Source: Bacteroides intestinalis (GTDB lineage: Bacteria; Bacteroidota; Bacteroidia; Bacteroidales; Bacteroidaceae). Taken from it: a DNA stretch of 64,000 nt. The stretch's first letter is position 1; each line of letters starts with the position of its first letter. Shown here piece by piece: positions 44,725 to 52,109 of this stretch. The notes beneath the pieces are model-generated. The model worked only from the letters and a program-made list of their open reading frames with translations, was not told the origin of the DNA and made no database searches. Made by a program: the position numbers and the translations under genes. The stretch lies in the NCBI RefSeq assembly GCF_902364365.1, contig NZ_CABJDN010000008.1, positions 50,532-114,531 of the forward strand, in the 5' to 3' direction.

Positions 44725-45505
44725 TGACTTTTGCAAAGCTTCTGAAATTGCATTTCAAAAGAAAAAAATAGATGCTGCTGTTTTAATAATTTGGTATCAC
44801 CAAAAGGTATCAAATAGAAATTCAATATCTATAAATGAAATAAATAATTATTTTAAACAGGCTCACTTGCCAGAATATAATAAATTTCGATTATCAGAAC
44901 ATTTAAGATTAGATAAAAGAATAACAAAGGGTGAAAATGGTAATTATAAACTCAATAGAGCTATTCTTGAGGTATTAGACCAGAAATTCAACCATTTATT
45001 TGAAGATGAAACGAAAGTTCAACTCCAAATATCTTTAGAAAATACTCCTTTTTTAGAAAATACAGATATTGAAAATGCTCATAAAATGGCAGAATTGTAT
45101 CTAATTATTTTTTGTTTTGAAAATTCTGCAAGGCATTTTATATTGAAAATATTTTCATTAAATTTTGGTGAGGACTGGTGGAATATTATAAAAAATACAG
45201 ATTTTAAAAAGAAAGTAGAAGAACGCATGTCGCGTGAGCAAAAACTGAAATGGATTTGCCAACGAGGGACATCCCCTCTATTTTATTTGGATTGGAGTGA
45301 TTTATTAAAAATTATACGAAAATACGAAAATTTATTCACACCCTTTATTGCTGATTTAAAATTCATAGAACTACGATTTGAAGAGCTTGAAAGAGTTAGA
45401 AATATTATTGCGCATAATGGTATTATACCTGATAAAAATGATATAAATCGATTAATTTTATATTTTCAAGATTGGTGTAAACAACTTAAGGAGCTTTCCA
45501 TCTGA
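44705..45505 (+). CDS. Winged-helix plus HEPN-domain protein (Swt1-like HEPN), putative RNase
   Basis: 266 residues. The N-terminal ~95 residues (KIDAAVLIIWYHQKV to GNYKLNRAILEVL) are winged-helix-like. From about residue 125 there is a HEPN domain of the Swt1-like kind: ELYLIIFCFENSARHFILKIF, EDWWNII, and catalytic motif R232-N233-x-x-x-H237 in ERVRNIIAHNGI. Intact RNxxxH in HEPN proteins usually means a metal-independent RNase that acts in defence, toxin or stress systems. The start is inside the previous gene, so translation is coupled. The target is unknown. Confidence 0.75.
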   Translation: MMKLKFDDFCKASEIAFQKKKIDAAVLIIWYHQKVSNRNSISINEINNYFKQAHLPEYNKFRLSEHLRLDKRITKGENGNYKLNRAILEVLDQKFNHLFEDETKVQLQISLENTPFLENTDIENAHKMAELYLIIFCFENSARHFILKIFSLNFGEDWWNIIKNTDFKKKVEERMSREQKLKWICQRGTSPLFYLDWSDLLKIIRKYENLFTPFIADLKFIELRFEELERVRNIIAHNGIIPDKNDINRLILYFQDWCKQLKELSI

Positions 45506-45561
45506 TTATTTATAAATAATCAGATTATGATAAAACTTGTCTTTTCATTTCATAATTACTC

Positions 45562-46329
45562 TTATTTATTAAACAAACCTAACCTTTGAGCAAAATTTAC
45601 AGCCTCAATCGAATTATTGGCTTTTAGCTTTTGCAATATATTCTGTCTATGGCTATTTATGGTATTTATACTAACTTTCAAAGTATTTGCTATCTCTTTA
45701 CTTAACAAGCCTTGCTTCATCAAACGCAAAACCTCCAACTCTCTATTTGTTAAAGGTTCATCCAATGTATCAGATAAATCTATAAAAATCTGTTCTCCAG
45801 TTTTAAAGTTATATAGGTGGCTTTTAATAATTTCTGATTCATGGCTTGCGTCAACATCAATAACTGACAACATAAGCCAAATGTTGCCTGATCTATCTAA
45901 CTCAACAATCTGTTCCTGCTCTATTATACGGATATATTCACCTCGTAGATTCCTCACCCGCATTTCATGAATGGCTTTATAGTTCATTTTTTCTTCATTG
46001 GAGAACGAACTCAATATTGAATAGATTTTCTTTCTTACAAGTAATCCGTAGTATATATCATCCGGATGTATAACCTCTACTACTGGCTGATGCCCGTCTA
46101 TAAACAATCTATGGGAATCAAGCCCATATAATTCAGGAATATTATCAGAAACAAATACGAATTTTTTTGTGTAGCAATCAAACGCCAACACAATACTGTG
46201 CGTAACTTCCGAGAGTTTTTTCCAGTCCTTTTTCCTTTCTTCGAGAATGGAATAGTCTACCTCATCAAGTAGTATGTTTGATGTCGGGAGTAAGTTTATT
46301 ATTTGCTTCTCAATTTCCTCAATTATCAT
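45562..46329 (-). CDS. PAS-LuxR-type transcriptional regulator
   Basis: 255 residues. A PAS-like N-terminal domain (about 35-165; HSIVLAFDCYTKKFVFVSDNIPELYG, IHPDDIYYGLLVRKKI, MRVRNLRGEYIRIIEQE) is followed by a LuxR/FixJ HTH: LTNRELEVLRLMKQGLLSKEIANTLKVSINTINSHRQNILQKL (about 195-240). It is probably a one-component sensor regulating the divergent genes at 46483 onward and perhaps itself; the two promoters overlap (see the palindrome at 46409-46426). AT-rich, island-type. Confidence 0.85.
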   Translation of the reverse strand: MIIEEIEKQIINLLPTSNILLDEVDYSILEERKKDWKKLSEVTHSIVLAFDCYTKKFVFVSDNIPELYGLDSHRLFIDGHQPVVEVIHPDDIYYGLLVRKKIYSILSSFSNEEKMNYKAIHEMRVRNLRGEYIRIIEQEQIVELDRSGNIWLMLSVIDVDASHESEIIKSHLYNFKTGEQIFIDLSDTLDEPLTNRELEVLRLMKQGLLSKEIANTLKVSINTINSHRQNILQKLKANNSIEAVNFAQRLGLFNK

Positions 46330-46408
46330 ATTTTAAAAATATCTGATTATTAGACATTTGCACGTTCTCTCATTATAAATGACTATTGCCTTTAGAGTCT
46401 ATTGCTTC

Positions 46409-46426
46409 TATCTTTGCACAAAGATA
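46409..46426. promoter_or_regulatory. Palindromic overlapping -7 boxes for divergent genes
   Basis: TATCTTTGCACAAAGATA is a perfect -7 box on both strands (TATCTTTG at 46409-46416 forward and 46426-46419 reverse). The plus-strand box has a TTG about 21 bp upstream. RNA polymerase could fire in only one direction at a time, coupling the LuxR gene and the downstream operon. Confidence 0.55.
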
Positions 46427-46482
46427 ATGAAATCAGTATAAGTATAAGATAAATAGATGTTTAATATTTTAATTCATGTAGT

Positions 46483-46974
46483 ATGATAAAGAAAATTTGT
46501 TTAATGACACGTAGCGGAAAAGAGGTTGTAGGGCGTAGAGTAGTTGTTACTTCTGAGTTTGAAGCTAACAGGGAAAATATTTGGTGTAAAATTCAGGATA
46601 TTGATACCTTAAGAGAAATTTGTAAGCCAAAAGCCAGTTTTATATCTTATGATAATACTTCTCCTACTTGGAAAGAAGGAAAATCTTTTTGCTTTAAAAT
46701 GTTCCTACATGGATTTATTCCAGTAGGAAAACATACAATAAATGTAATCAAAATGGATAAAAGCACAGGAGAGATAGTAACAAATGAGTATAATAAAAAG
46801 GTGACTATATGGAATCATTATATCAACATGGAAGATGTTTCTCCTAATGTTACAAGATATACAGATATGGTCGATTTATATGCAGGTGGTTTAACAGCTC
46901 TTGCCGCTTGGTGGACGCTTAAATTTTATAAGCATAGGCAGAAAAAATGGCAGAAGATAGCAAAAAACTTATAA
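46483..46974 (+). CDS. SRPBCC/START-fold-like protein
   Basis: 163 residues. The opening VVVTSEFEANRENIWCKIQDIDTLREICKPKASF and the W-x-x-G region SPTWKEGKSFCFKMFLHGFIPVG, then a long C-terminal helix after TDMVDLYAGGLTALAAWWTLKFYKHRQKKW, fit the SRPBCC lipid-binding fold. It has no obvious catalytic residues. First gene of a small operon with the RteC-like gene 31 bp downstream; a role in the element's life cycle is not obvious, and it may be passenger. Confidence 0.6.
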   Translation: MIKKICLMTRSGKEVVGRRVVVTSEFEANRENIWCKIQDIDTLREICKPKASFISYDNTSPTWKEGKSFCFKMFLHGFIPVGKHTINVIKMDKSTGEIVTNEYNKKVTIWNHYINMEDVSPNVTRYTDMVDLYAGGLTALAAWWTLKFYKHRQKKWQKIAKNL

Positions 46975-47005
46975 AACAATTACACATTGTCTTCTAAGAA
47001 AGATT

Positions 47006-47647
47006 ATGCCAAAATGGGATTTAACAGAAAAGCAAATATATAAATTGCTAAAGCATCCTTGCCAAAAGGAAAAAGCTGTAATAGAAGAAATAACTTCTGC
47101 ATATCTTGAATTTGTTGAAGATTTATTCGATTATCTCAATAGAGAGCATGATAATAAAATCCGTATCAGGCAATTAAATATGAGTTATATAGATTTCGGA
47201 ACAATAAAAGCATTAGAAGAAACCTCTCCTACTGAAAATAGCAAACTGAAAATCATATATCTTGATAAACTTTTGTCTTTGATAAATATGGAACAAGAAC
47301 TAATCTATCGCCAAATGGAATATCCAAAATTTTTCATCAATATAGAATCTGATTGGAAATCTCCATTCTACTTAAACAATGAGGTTATTAAAATCGTAGA
47401 TATAATGGAATTGGTTTGTGGTATTTTTTATATCAGAGATGGAATAGTTCGGATTGATAACAAAGACATCTTTTTAAGTGATGTTGCCCGGATTTTTGAA
47501 AAGATGTTCAACATTAATTTTGGAGATATATACAAAAAAGAAATTGCGGTTATCAAAAGGAAACCTACTAAGATAACAGAATTTTTAGATAGCTTGAAAG
47601 TCGCTATTATAAAAAAGAGCAGAGATAATGGTTATAACCATTTGTAA
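47006..47647 (+). CDS. RteC-like regulator of element excision
   Basis: 213 residues. The C-terminal half (SPFYLNNEVIKIVDIMELVCGIFYIRDG; LSDVARIFEKMFNINFGDIYKKEIAVIKRKPTKITEFLDSLK) matches the layout of RteC, which in CTnDOT activates the excision operon. The N-terminal half is helical and less recognisable. It is followed by a terminator hairpin (47695-47723). In this element no rteA/rteB pair is seen, so the LuxR-type gene may replace them. Confidence 0.68.
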   Translation: MPKWDLTEKQIYKLLKHPCQKEKAVIEEITSAYLEFVEDLFDYLNREHDNKIRIRQLNMSYIDFGTIKALEETSPTENSKLKIIYLDKLLSLINMEQELIYRQMEYPKFFINIESDWKSPFYLNNEVIKIVDIMELVCGIFYIRDGIVRIDNKDIFLSDVARIFEKMFNINFGDIYKKEIAVIKRKPTKITEFLDSLKVAIIKKSRDNGYNHL

Positions 47648-47694
47648 AAAGGAATTTTATGTTGTATTGATAATCAACGTACTACAAATTATTT

Positions 47695-47723
47695 ATGGGG
47701 GATTAGGTGTACCATTCCCCCAT
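47695..47723 (+). terminator. Terminator after the RteC-like gene
   Basis: The arms ATGGGGG and CCCCCAT surround a short loop and are followed by TTTTCTTTG. Confidence 0.65.
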
Positions 47724-47802
47724 TTTCTTTGCTTCCCTTTTCCGAACTTTGCTTCATCAATCGATTGACAATCTTAATGTATAATCAGAAAAATGAAGCA
47801 AT

Positions 47803-48126
47803 ATGTATGTAGATAGTTACGAGTTCAAAGACTGGATGCAAAAGCTACTTGATAAACTGGAAGAAGTAGGCAAAGATGTAAAAAATTTGCAAACCAACCC
47901 AGAAGTAATGCCGAATGACAAACTTTTGGATAATCAGGATTTATGCCTGTTATTCAAAGTCAGTACCCGGACATTGCAGAGATTGAGAAGCAAGAAACTG
48001 CTGCCCTTTATGATGATTAGCGGAAAAGCCTACTATCGGGCTTCCGATGTGCGTGAGTTCATAAAGGAACGGTTCGATGTGGGCACGCTCCGAAAGTTCG
48101 AGAAAGAACACGGAGCGAATAAGTAA
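47803..48126 (+). CDS. Helix-turn-helix (MerR/excisionase-type) protein
   Basis: 107 residues. An N-terminal coiled-coil-like segment (EFKDWMQKLLDKLEEVGKDVKNL) precedes an excisionase-type HTH: NQDLCLLFKVSTRTLQRLRSKKLLPFMMISGKAYYRASDVREFI. Such proteins are standard in Bacteroides conjugative elements, often next to rteC or the mobilisation genes. A terminator hairpin follows. Confidence 0.78.
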   Translation: MYVDSYEFKDWMQKLLDKLEEVGKDVKNLQTNPEVMPNDKLLDNQDLCLLFKVSTRTLQRLRSKKLLPFMMISGKAYYRASDVREFIKERFDVGTLRKFEKEHGANK

Positions 48127-48136
48127 GAGTGAAATT

Positions 48137-48176
48137 CATCCCGGAGCTGTACACGTGGCAGTTTCGGGATGTTTTT
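48137..48176 (+). terminator. Terminator after the HTH gene
   Basis: The arms CATCCCG (48137-48143) and CGGGATG (48165-48171) are followed by a T-run. It also lies just past the stop of the convergent mobilisation gene. Confidence 0.7.
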
Positions 48177-48194
48177 CTTTTGGCAAGTCTGTAT

Positions 48195-48644
48195 TTACTT
48201 CCCTGCTGATATTGTTCCCTCTTCCCTATAAGATGCTTCAAACTGTTTGGTAAGCGCAATAATCTGTTGGTTCGTCTTTACCAGTTCAACAGTGTATTGT
48301 TCCAGTTTGTAAAGCAAAGTAAGTGCTTTCTTCTCCGCAAAATTGGAATGAAGCTCTTTCACTACCTGATTATAGTTATTGCTGATACTCCTGAACTGAC
48401 TGAATAACTGGGAGAGTTGAATGTAATAATCAACCTTGCTTTTATCAATCCTAAGCACCTTAAACGACTTCCCGAAAATACAGTTCTTAATGAAATGCGC
48501 TTTTACCTTGTAGCCTGACTGGTCGTAAAAGGCTAAGAACTTGGCGTTCTCCACATCGTCCAAATTCAGGGAATAACGGTGTGTTCGTGGGTCAAGTTTA
48601 GGCTTGCGCCCACCTTTGTTAAATGACTTCTTTTTCTGTTCCAT
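48195..48644 (-). CDS. MobA/MobC-type mobilisation accessory protein (no relaxase partner)
   Basis: 149 residues, basic start MEQKKKSFNKGGRKPKLDPRTHRYSLNLDDVENAKFLAFYDQSG followed by helices. This is the ribbon-helix-helix mobilisation family seen as the first mob gene in Bacteroides conjugative elements, where it binds oriT and assists the relaxase. Normally a relaxase gene follows; here the next thing downstream is a terminator and the HTH gene, so the element may rely on a relaxase in trans. A dyad cluster upstream looks like the oriT. Confidence 0.7.
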   Translation of the reverse strand: MEQKKKSFNKGGRKPKLDPRTHRYSLNLDDVENAKFLAFYDQSGYKVKAHFIKNCIFGKSFKVLRIDKSKVDYYIQLSQLFSQFRSISNNYNQVVKELHSNFAEKKALTLLYKLEQYTVELVKTNQQIIALTKQFEASYREEGTISAGK

Positions 48645-48660
48645 AATTATAATTATTTAC

Positions 48661-48772
48661 TGGTTTTACGACTTCGGAGTAAAACCAACCACCTTTTAAG
48701 GTGGCAAGGTTTTGAGGCACAAAAAACGAAGTGCGGGCCTCAAAACACAACTTGCTGTTATCATGTGATAAC
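48661..48772. other. Candidate oriT: four inverted repeats upstream of the mob gene
   Basis: In 112 bp there are four dyads: GGTTTTAC/GTAAAACC (48662-48686), CCACCTTTTAAGGTGG (48689-48704), GTTTTGAGGC/GCCTCAAAAC (48709-48718 and 48737-48746), and GTTATCATGTGATAAC (48757-48772). They sit immediately before the mobilisation gene, the usual oriT position. The nick site cannot be pinned down. Confidence 0.6.
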
Positions 48773-49135
48773 AAAAATCTTCCCTATGGTCAGATTACAA
48801 AAGCAAGCGATTTGGCTTCCTCCTATGTCTGTTTGTCGGTTACAAAATTACAGACAGCAATTTACCTCTGAAATATGCCCTATTACGCCAAATTGGGACA
48901 TAAACGGACAAAGTAACCCCATTTTTAAAAGCATTTGTTTTTACCCTTTTCTTTGCTGAAAATTGATTGAATGGTAGCAATATATAAGGCAGTCAAACAA
49001 AGTTTGAATATGGCTTTAAACCATATTTGAGAACCGTTTAGAAGTATAGCAATACTGCTATAAAATCGGCTTGTTCCCTTTCAATCAGTATCAGAAATTA
49101 ATCAACCTATTTATAAACCATTAAAATTTGAAGGC
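48773..49135. other. Non-coding region upstream of the excision-type gene cluster
   Basis: About 360 bp, no credible gene. A short hairpin (ATATGGCTTTAAACCATAT, near 49008-49026) and AT-rich stretches are present; the promoter for the genes from 49136 onward is presumably here, but I do not see a convincing -33/-7 pair. Confidence 0.45.
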
Positions 49136-49435
49136 ATGGCAGAAGTAAAACAATCATTACAGGAAATAGCAAGTAAGGAACTGGAAAGCTATAAATCGGT
49201 GTTCCTTAAAAAGCGGACGGTTTGCAACCGTCAAAGCGTGTACATAAGTGGAGAGATACAGAAACATATCATGCAGATTGTAGGCGTGATTACGGGCAAA
49301 CAAGTAAGCATCGGAAATTTCATTGATAACGTACTGGAAGAACATTTAAGTACGCACAATGATGTTCTTTCAGTTCTCTACCGGGAAGAAATGCAGAAAG
49401 GAATCTTCAACCAGCCAAAAGAGAAAGACGTATGA
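49136..49435 (+). CDS. DUF3408-type mobile-element protein
   Basis: 99 residues. The segment NRQSVYISGEIQKHIMQIVGVITGKQVSIGNFIDNVLEEHL is typical of small DUF3408/RHH-like proteins in Bacteroides conjugative elements; it looks like a ribbon-helix-helix DNA-binding region. Its stop overlaps the next ATG by 4 bp, so translation is coupled. Confidence 0.7.
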   Translation: MAEVKQSLQEIASKELESYKSVFLKKRTVCNRQSVYISGEIQKHIMQIVGVITGKQVSIGNFIDNVLEEHLSTHNDVLSVLYREEMQKGIFNQPKEKDV

Positions 49436-49749
49436 ATATCGTAACTATTGAGGAACAGACCTTTAAACAGGTGTGCGGGCGGTTCTCCGGTTTCGTCAGT
49501 CAGGTGGAACGGATTTGCAGAGAAAATACCCGTCAGCCGGAGAAATGGTTGTCAGGTCGTGAAGTGTGTGCCCTGCTCGGTATCAGCATCCGAAGTTTAC
49601 AGAACTATCGGGACAGTGGTAAATTGGGCTACTCCCAAATCGGTAATAAACTGTACTACAAATCTGCCGATATTGAAAAACTGGTTGCAGAATGTACGAT
49701 AAACCAAGTTTCAGGAAAGGAAAACAACTATATACCAACCAACAAATAA
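49432..49749 (+). CDS. Excisionase-type HTH protein
   Basis: 105 residues. The HTH WLSGREVCALLGISIRSLQNYRDSGKLGYSQIGNKLYYKSADIEKLV (about residues 40-88) is the MerR/Xis-like form common in Bacteroides integrative elements. It probably takes part in excision control with the recombinase downstream. Confidence 0.8.
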   Translation: MNIVTIEEQTFKQVCGRFSGFVSQVERICRENTRQPEKWLSGREVCALLGISIRSLQNYRDSGKLGYSQIGNKLYYKSADIEKLVAECTINQVSGKENNYIPTNK

Positions 49750-49759
49750 ATATCGCCTT

Positions 49760-50062
49760 ATGAAAAGAAAACAAGATGTCAATTCAGAAACAAACCAATT
49801 TTTCACCCTACCGGCTATTGTCGGTACATGGGAAAGTTTTAATCTCCATCCTACGGTGATGATATACCAAAGCAAGAAGAAGTATCTCCTTTCGATGCTC
49901 CATGTTTCGGATAACGGACAGGCGCAACCTGCCACTTACGAGATACAAAAGGAAGATAGCCGTTACTTCATCGTTTCAGCCTTTAAACGGCTTTATATCG
50001 GCTATGACGAGGTAAAAGACAGCCTTTCCATTTCTTATTATGGCGAGTATTTGCGTAACTGA
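49760..50062 (+). CDS. DUF3876 family protein
   Basis: 100 residues. IVGTWESFNLHPTVMIYQSKKKYLLSMLHVSDNGQAQPATYEIQ is a lipocalin-like beta pattern matching the DUF3876 family of Bacteroides mobile elements. There is no signal peptide. The function is unknown. It sits between two HTH genes of the excision-type operon. Confidence 0.72.
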   Translation: MKRKQDVNSETNQFFTLPAIVGTWESFNLHPTVMIYQSKKKYLLSMLHVSDNGQAQPATYEIQKEDSRYFIVSAFKRLYIGYDEVKDSLSISYYGEYLRN

Positions 50063-50120
50063 CAGGTGAAATATGTCAATCATTCAAACCAATTATAAAT
50101 CAATAAAACGATATAACAAG

Positions 50121-50414
50121 ATGGAACTGATAAACGGCAATAGTGGGATAATTAAGGATTTCTTTCAGTCTATGGATAGAATGTTAGACGGTATCAGCCG
50201 ACTGGCAAAGGAAAGCAGACCGCATTTGAACGGTGAAAAGTTTCTAAGCAACCGGGAAGCATCCAAATATTTGAAAGTAAGCATCCGCACGCTGCAAGAA
50301 TGGAGAGTTACGGGCATTATCCCATACATTCAGATAAAAGGCAAAATAATCTACCGTCAAAGCGATATAGAACGGCTTTTGCAGACCTACTACAACAAGG
50401 AACGGCAGGAATAA
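50121..50414 (+). CDS. Excisionase-type HTH protein, second copy
   Basis: 97 residues from MELINGNSGIIKDFF, preferred over the Met at 50073 because of its conserved opening and spacing. The C-terminal HTH FLSNREASKYLKVSIRTLQEWRVTGIIPYIQIKGKIIYRQSDIERLL is close to the one at 49432 (KVSIRTLQ versus GISIRSLQ). Together with the DUF3876 and DUF3408 genes it forms the excision-type operon next to the integrase. Confidence 0.78.
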   Translation: MELINGNSGIIKDFFQSMDRMLDGISRLAKESRPHLNGEKFLSNREASKYLKVSIRTLQEWRVTGIIPYIQIKGKIIYRQSDIERLLQTYYNKERQE

Positions 50415-50482
50415 TCTGCTACCCTTAAAAAACACATTTTTTTCTGAAATTGACTAAGAACATTAACTCTATCAGTGTAGTA

Positions 50483-50587
50483 GTCCGTCTGTGCAAGCCT
50501 TTGGAAGAAAATACTACCCGGAGCGTAGCGCAGGCGTGGAGATTTTCTTTCAAACCCTTTAGGGCTTGGGCTTGAACGGACGGAATA
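50483..50587 (+). ncRNA. Candidate structured RNA element between the HTH gene and the integrase
   Basis: Nested complementary segments: GTCCGT (50483-50488) with ACGGAC (50576-50581), AAGCC (50495-50499) with GGCTT (50569-50573), and GGAAGAAAAT (50503-50512) with ATTTTCTTTC (50542-50551). The inner part has a GC-rich loop (CCGGAGCGTAGCGCAGG). No ORF. It could be a structured transcript end, a regulatory RNA or a recombination-site arm. Confidence 0.45.
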
Positions 50588-50637
50588 CGGAGCTTACCTT
50601 TGTTAATGTTTTATTCAGCTTCGGAAAAAGTACATTC

Positions 50638-51867
50638 TCACCCTTTTAGAAAATTTCTTTCTACATTTGCCATATCACGCATAATAGAGCTATCCAAAAC
50701 TTTTGCATAATGTTGTGTCATTCTGATATTGGAATGCCCCAAAATTTTAGATACATTTTCCATTGATACATCATTGGCGAGAAAAACAACGGTAGCCGCA
50801 GTATGTCTTGCAACATGAGTAGTTAGGCGCTTGGTAATGCCGCATAAATCAGCGATTTCTTTTAAGTAGGCATTCATGCGCTGATTACTGATTACAGGTA
50901 AAAGCACACCTTTCTTTATACACTCTGCATTATCTTGATATTTCCTCAATATCCTTTGAGGAATGGATAAAACGGGGATATTGCACATCTGATTGGTTTT
51001 CTGCCGTGCCTTGCGTATCCACAAAGCACCGTTATTGTCTTTTATCAAGTGTTCACGACTTAATTGCTGTACATCAACAAAAGCAAGTGCAGTGAAACAG
51101 CAAAAGACAAAAATATCTCTTACCTGCTCCAAACGTTTGATAGCAAATTCCTTGTTCATCAGAATATCCAGTTCCTCACGTGAAAGGAACTCAACATTTA
51201 CTTCCTCCTGCTTGAAGTGGATGCCGTAAAACGGGTCTTTCTTTATCCAGTCGTTAGCCAAAGCAATGCGGACAACCTTTTTCAAGTTCTTCAAATGTTT
51301 CAATGCAGAGTTGTTTTGGCAATGCTTATCAGTTTTCAGCCAAAAATCAAAATCACGGATAAATTGTCCGTCCAGTTCTGCCAGCATTATATCATCACGG
51401 TGGTAACAACTGCGGATATACTCTTTCAGGCGGTTTATGGAAGTATCATATTTGGTGACGGTACTTTCCGTATATTCTTTACCAATCAGGGCACGGCATT
51501 TCTCGTTATGCTCCGCATAAACTTCCAATAAACTACGTTGTACTTTGTCCCGTCCGTAGAAACAATCCTTTATTATATCGGCTGTTATTGGCTTGTTGTC
51601 TATTTCCAGTTCACGGTGTATCTGTAATACTTTGGCACGAACCGTATTTATATAGTGGTTCAGTTCGGTGGCTACACGGTCTTTTCCTTTGGAACATTCC
51701 TTTTTCTGATTCCATAAATCTACGGGAATGCTCCGTTTAATCATAACTTCGGCTACTCGCTTGTTTACGGTGATGCGCATACAAATAGGAGCTTCACCGT
51801 TTTTCAGAAGTTTCGCTTTCTTGATGATGAACAATACGCTTAGTGTGTTTCTTTTCACTGCTCCCAT
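50638..51867 (-). CDS. Tyrosine recombinase (integrase) lacking the first catalytic Arg, IntDOT-like
   Basis: 409 residues. SAM-like core-binding region about 110-210, catalytic domain from 225. Catalytic residues: Lys in KARQKTN (near 287), H351 and R354 in TTHVARHTAATV, H378 in LGHSNI, Y387 in QHYAKV. The usual Arg in FTGLR is Ala262 here (FTALAFVD). IntDOT of CTnDOT also lacks that Arg. The gene is next to tRNA-Asp with its 5' end facing it, the normal geometry for a tRNA-integrating element. Confidence 0.9.
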   Translation of the reverse strand: MGAVKRNTLSVLFIIKKAKLLKNGEAPICMRITVNKRVAEVMIKRSIPVDLWNQKKECSKGKDRVATELNHYINTVRAKVLQIHRELEIDNKPITADIIKDCFYGRDKVQRSLLEVYAEHNEKCRALIGKEYTESTVTKYDTSINRLKEYIRSCYHRDDIMLAELDGQFIRDFDFWLKTDKHCQNNSALKHLKNLKKVVRIALANDWIKKDPFYGIHFKQEEVNVEFLSREELDILMNKEFAIKRLEQVRDIFVFCCFTALAFVDVQQLSREHLIKDNNGALWIRKARQKTNQMCNIPVLSIPQRILRKYQDNAECIKKGVLLPVISNQRMNAYLKEIADLCGITKRLTTHVARHTAATVVFLANDVSMENVSKILGHSNIRMTQHYAKVLDSSIMRDMANVERNFLKG

Positions 51868-51957
51868 AATTCTTTGTTTTTTAAGTGGTGCAAAATTAGT
51901 TTGTTACACTCAAAAACCAGCTACGCAAAAAGCTGACAATCAAAGACAAATGCGTCA

Positions 51958-51998
51958 ATTCGTGGGAGCAAAAACTGTTTTCAAAAAGTCCCACGAAT
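51958..51998. other. Inverted repeat upstream of the integrase
   Basis: ATTCGTGGGA (51958-51967) and TCCCACGAAT (51989-51998) are exact 10-bp inverted arms, between the integrase start and the tRNA. The right arm overlaps the arm-type site, so it may bind the recombinase or a regulator. Confidence 0.65.
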
Positions 51999-52008
51999 AA
52001 GCCACGTG
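51989..52008. other. Arm-type recombinase site, right end
   Basis: TCCCACGAATAAGCCACGTG; matched at 43748-43768 with one substitution and one extra base, both in the same orientation. Confidence 0.55.
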
Positions 52009-52054
52009 AGAACTGCCTAAAACTGCTATTTTTTGCCGAAGCAGAGCAAAAGAA

Positions 52055-52086
52055 AAAGCTCTGAAATCCTTGAATTTCAGAGCTTT
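52055..52086 (-). terminator. Element-borne terminator of tRNA-Asp
   Basis: The 13-bp arms AAAGCTCTGAAAT and ATTTCAGAGCTTT surround a 6-nt loop, just downstream of the tRNA on the minus strand, followed by T-rich sequence. It is carried inside the element, replacing the original terminator displaced to 43622. Confidence 0.75.
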
Positions 52087-52109
52087 GCTTTCTTTTGCTA
52101 TTTGCTTTC

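Noticed and set aside
44705..45505. HEPN/MNT toxin-antitoxin pair
   Set aside because: The partner has zinc ribbons and no nucleotidyltransferase motif (GSxARG), so it is not a MNT antitoxin.
48195..48644. Mob gene as a relaxase
   Set aside because: 149 residues with no HUH or catalytic Tyr motif; it fits an accessory protein only.
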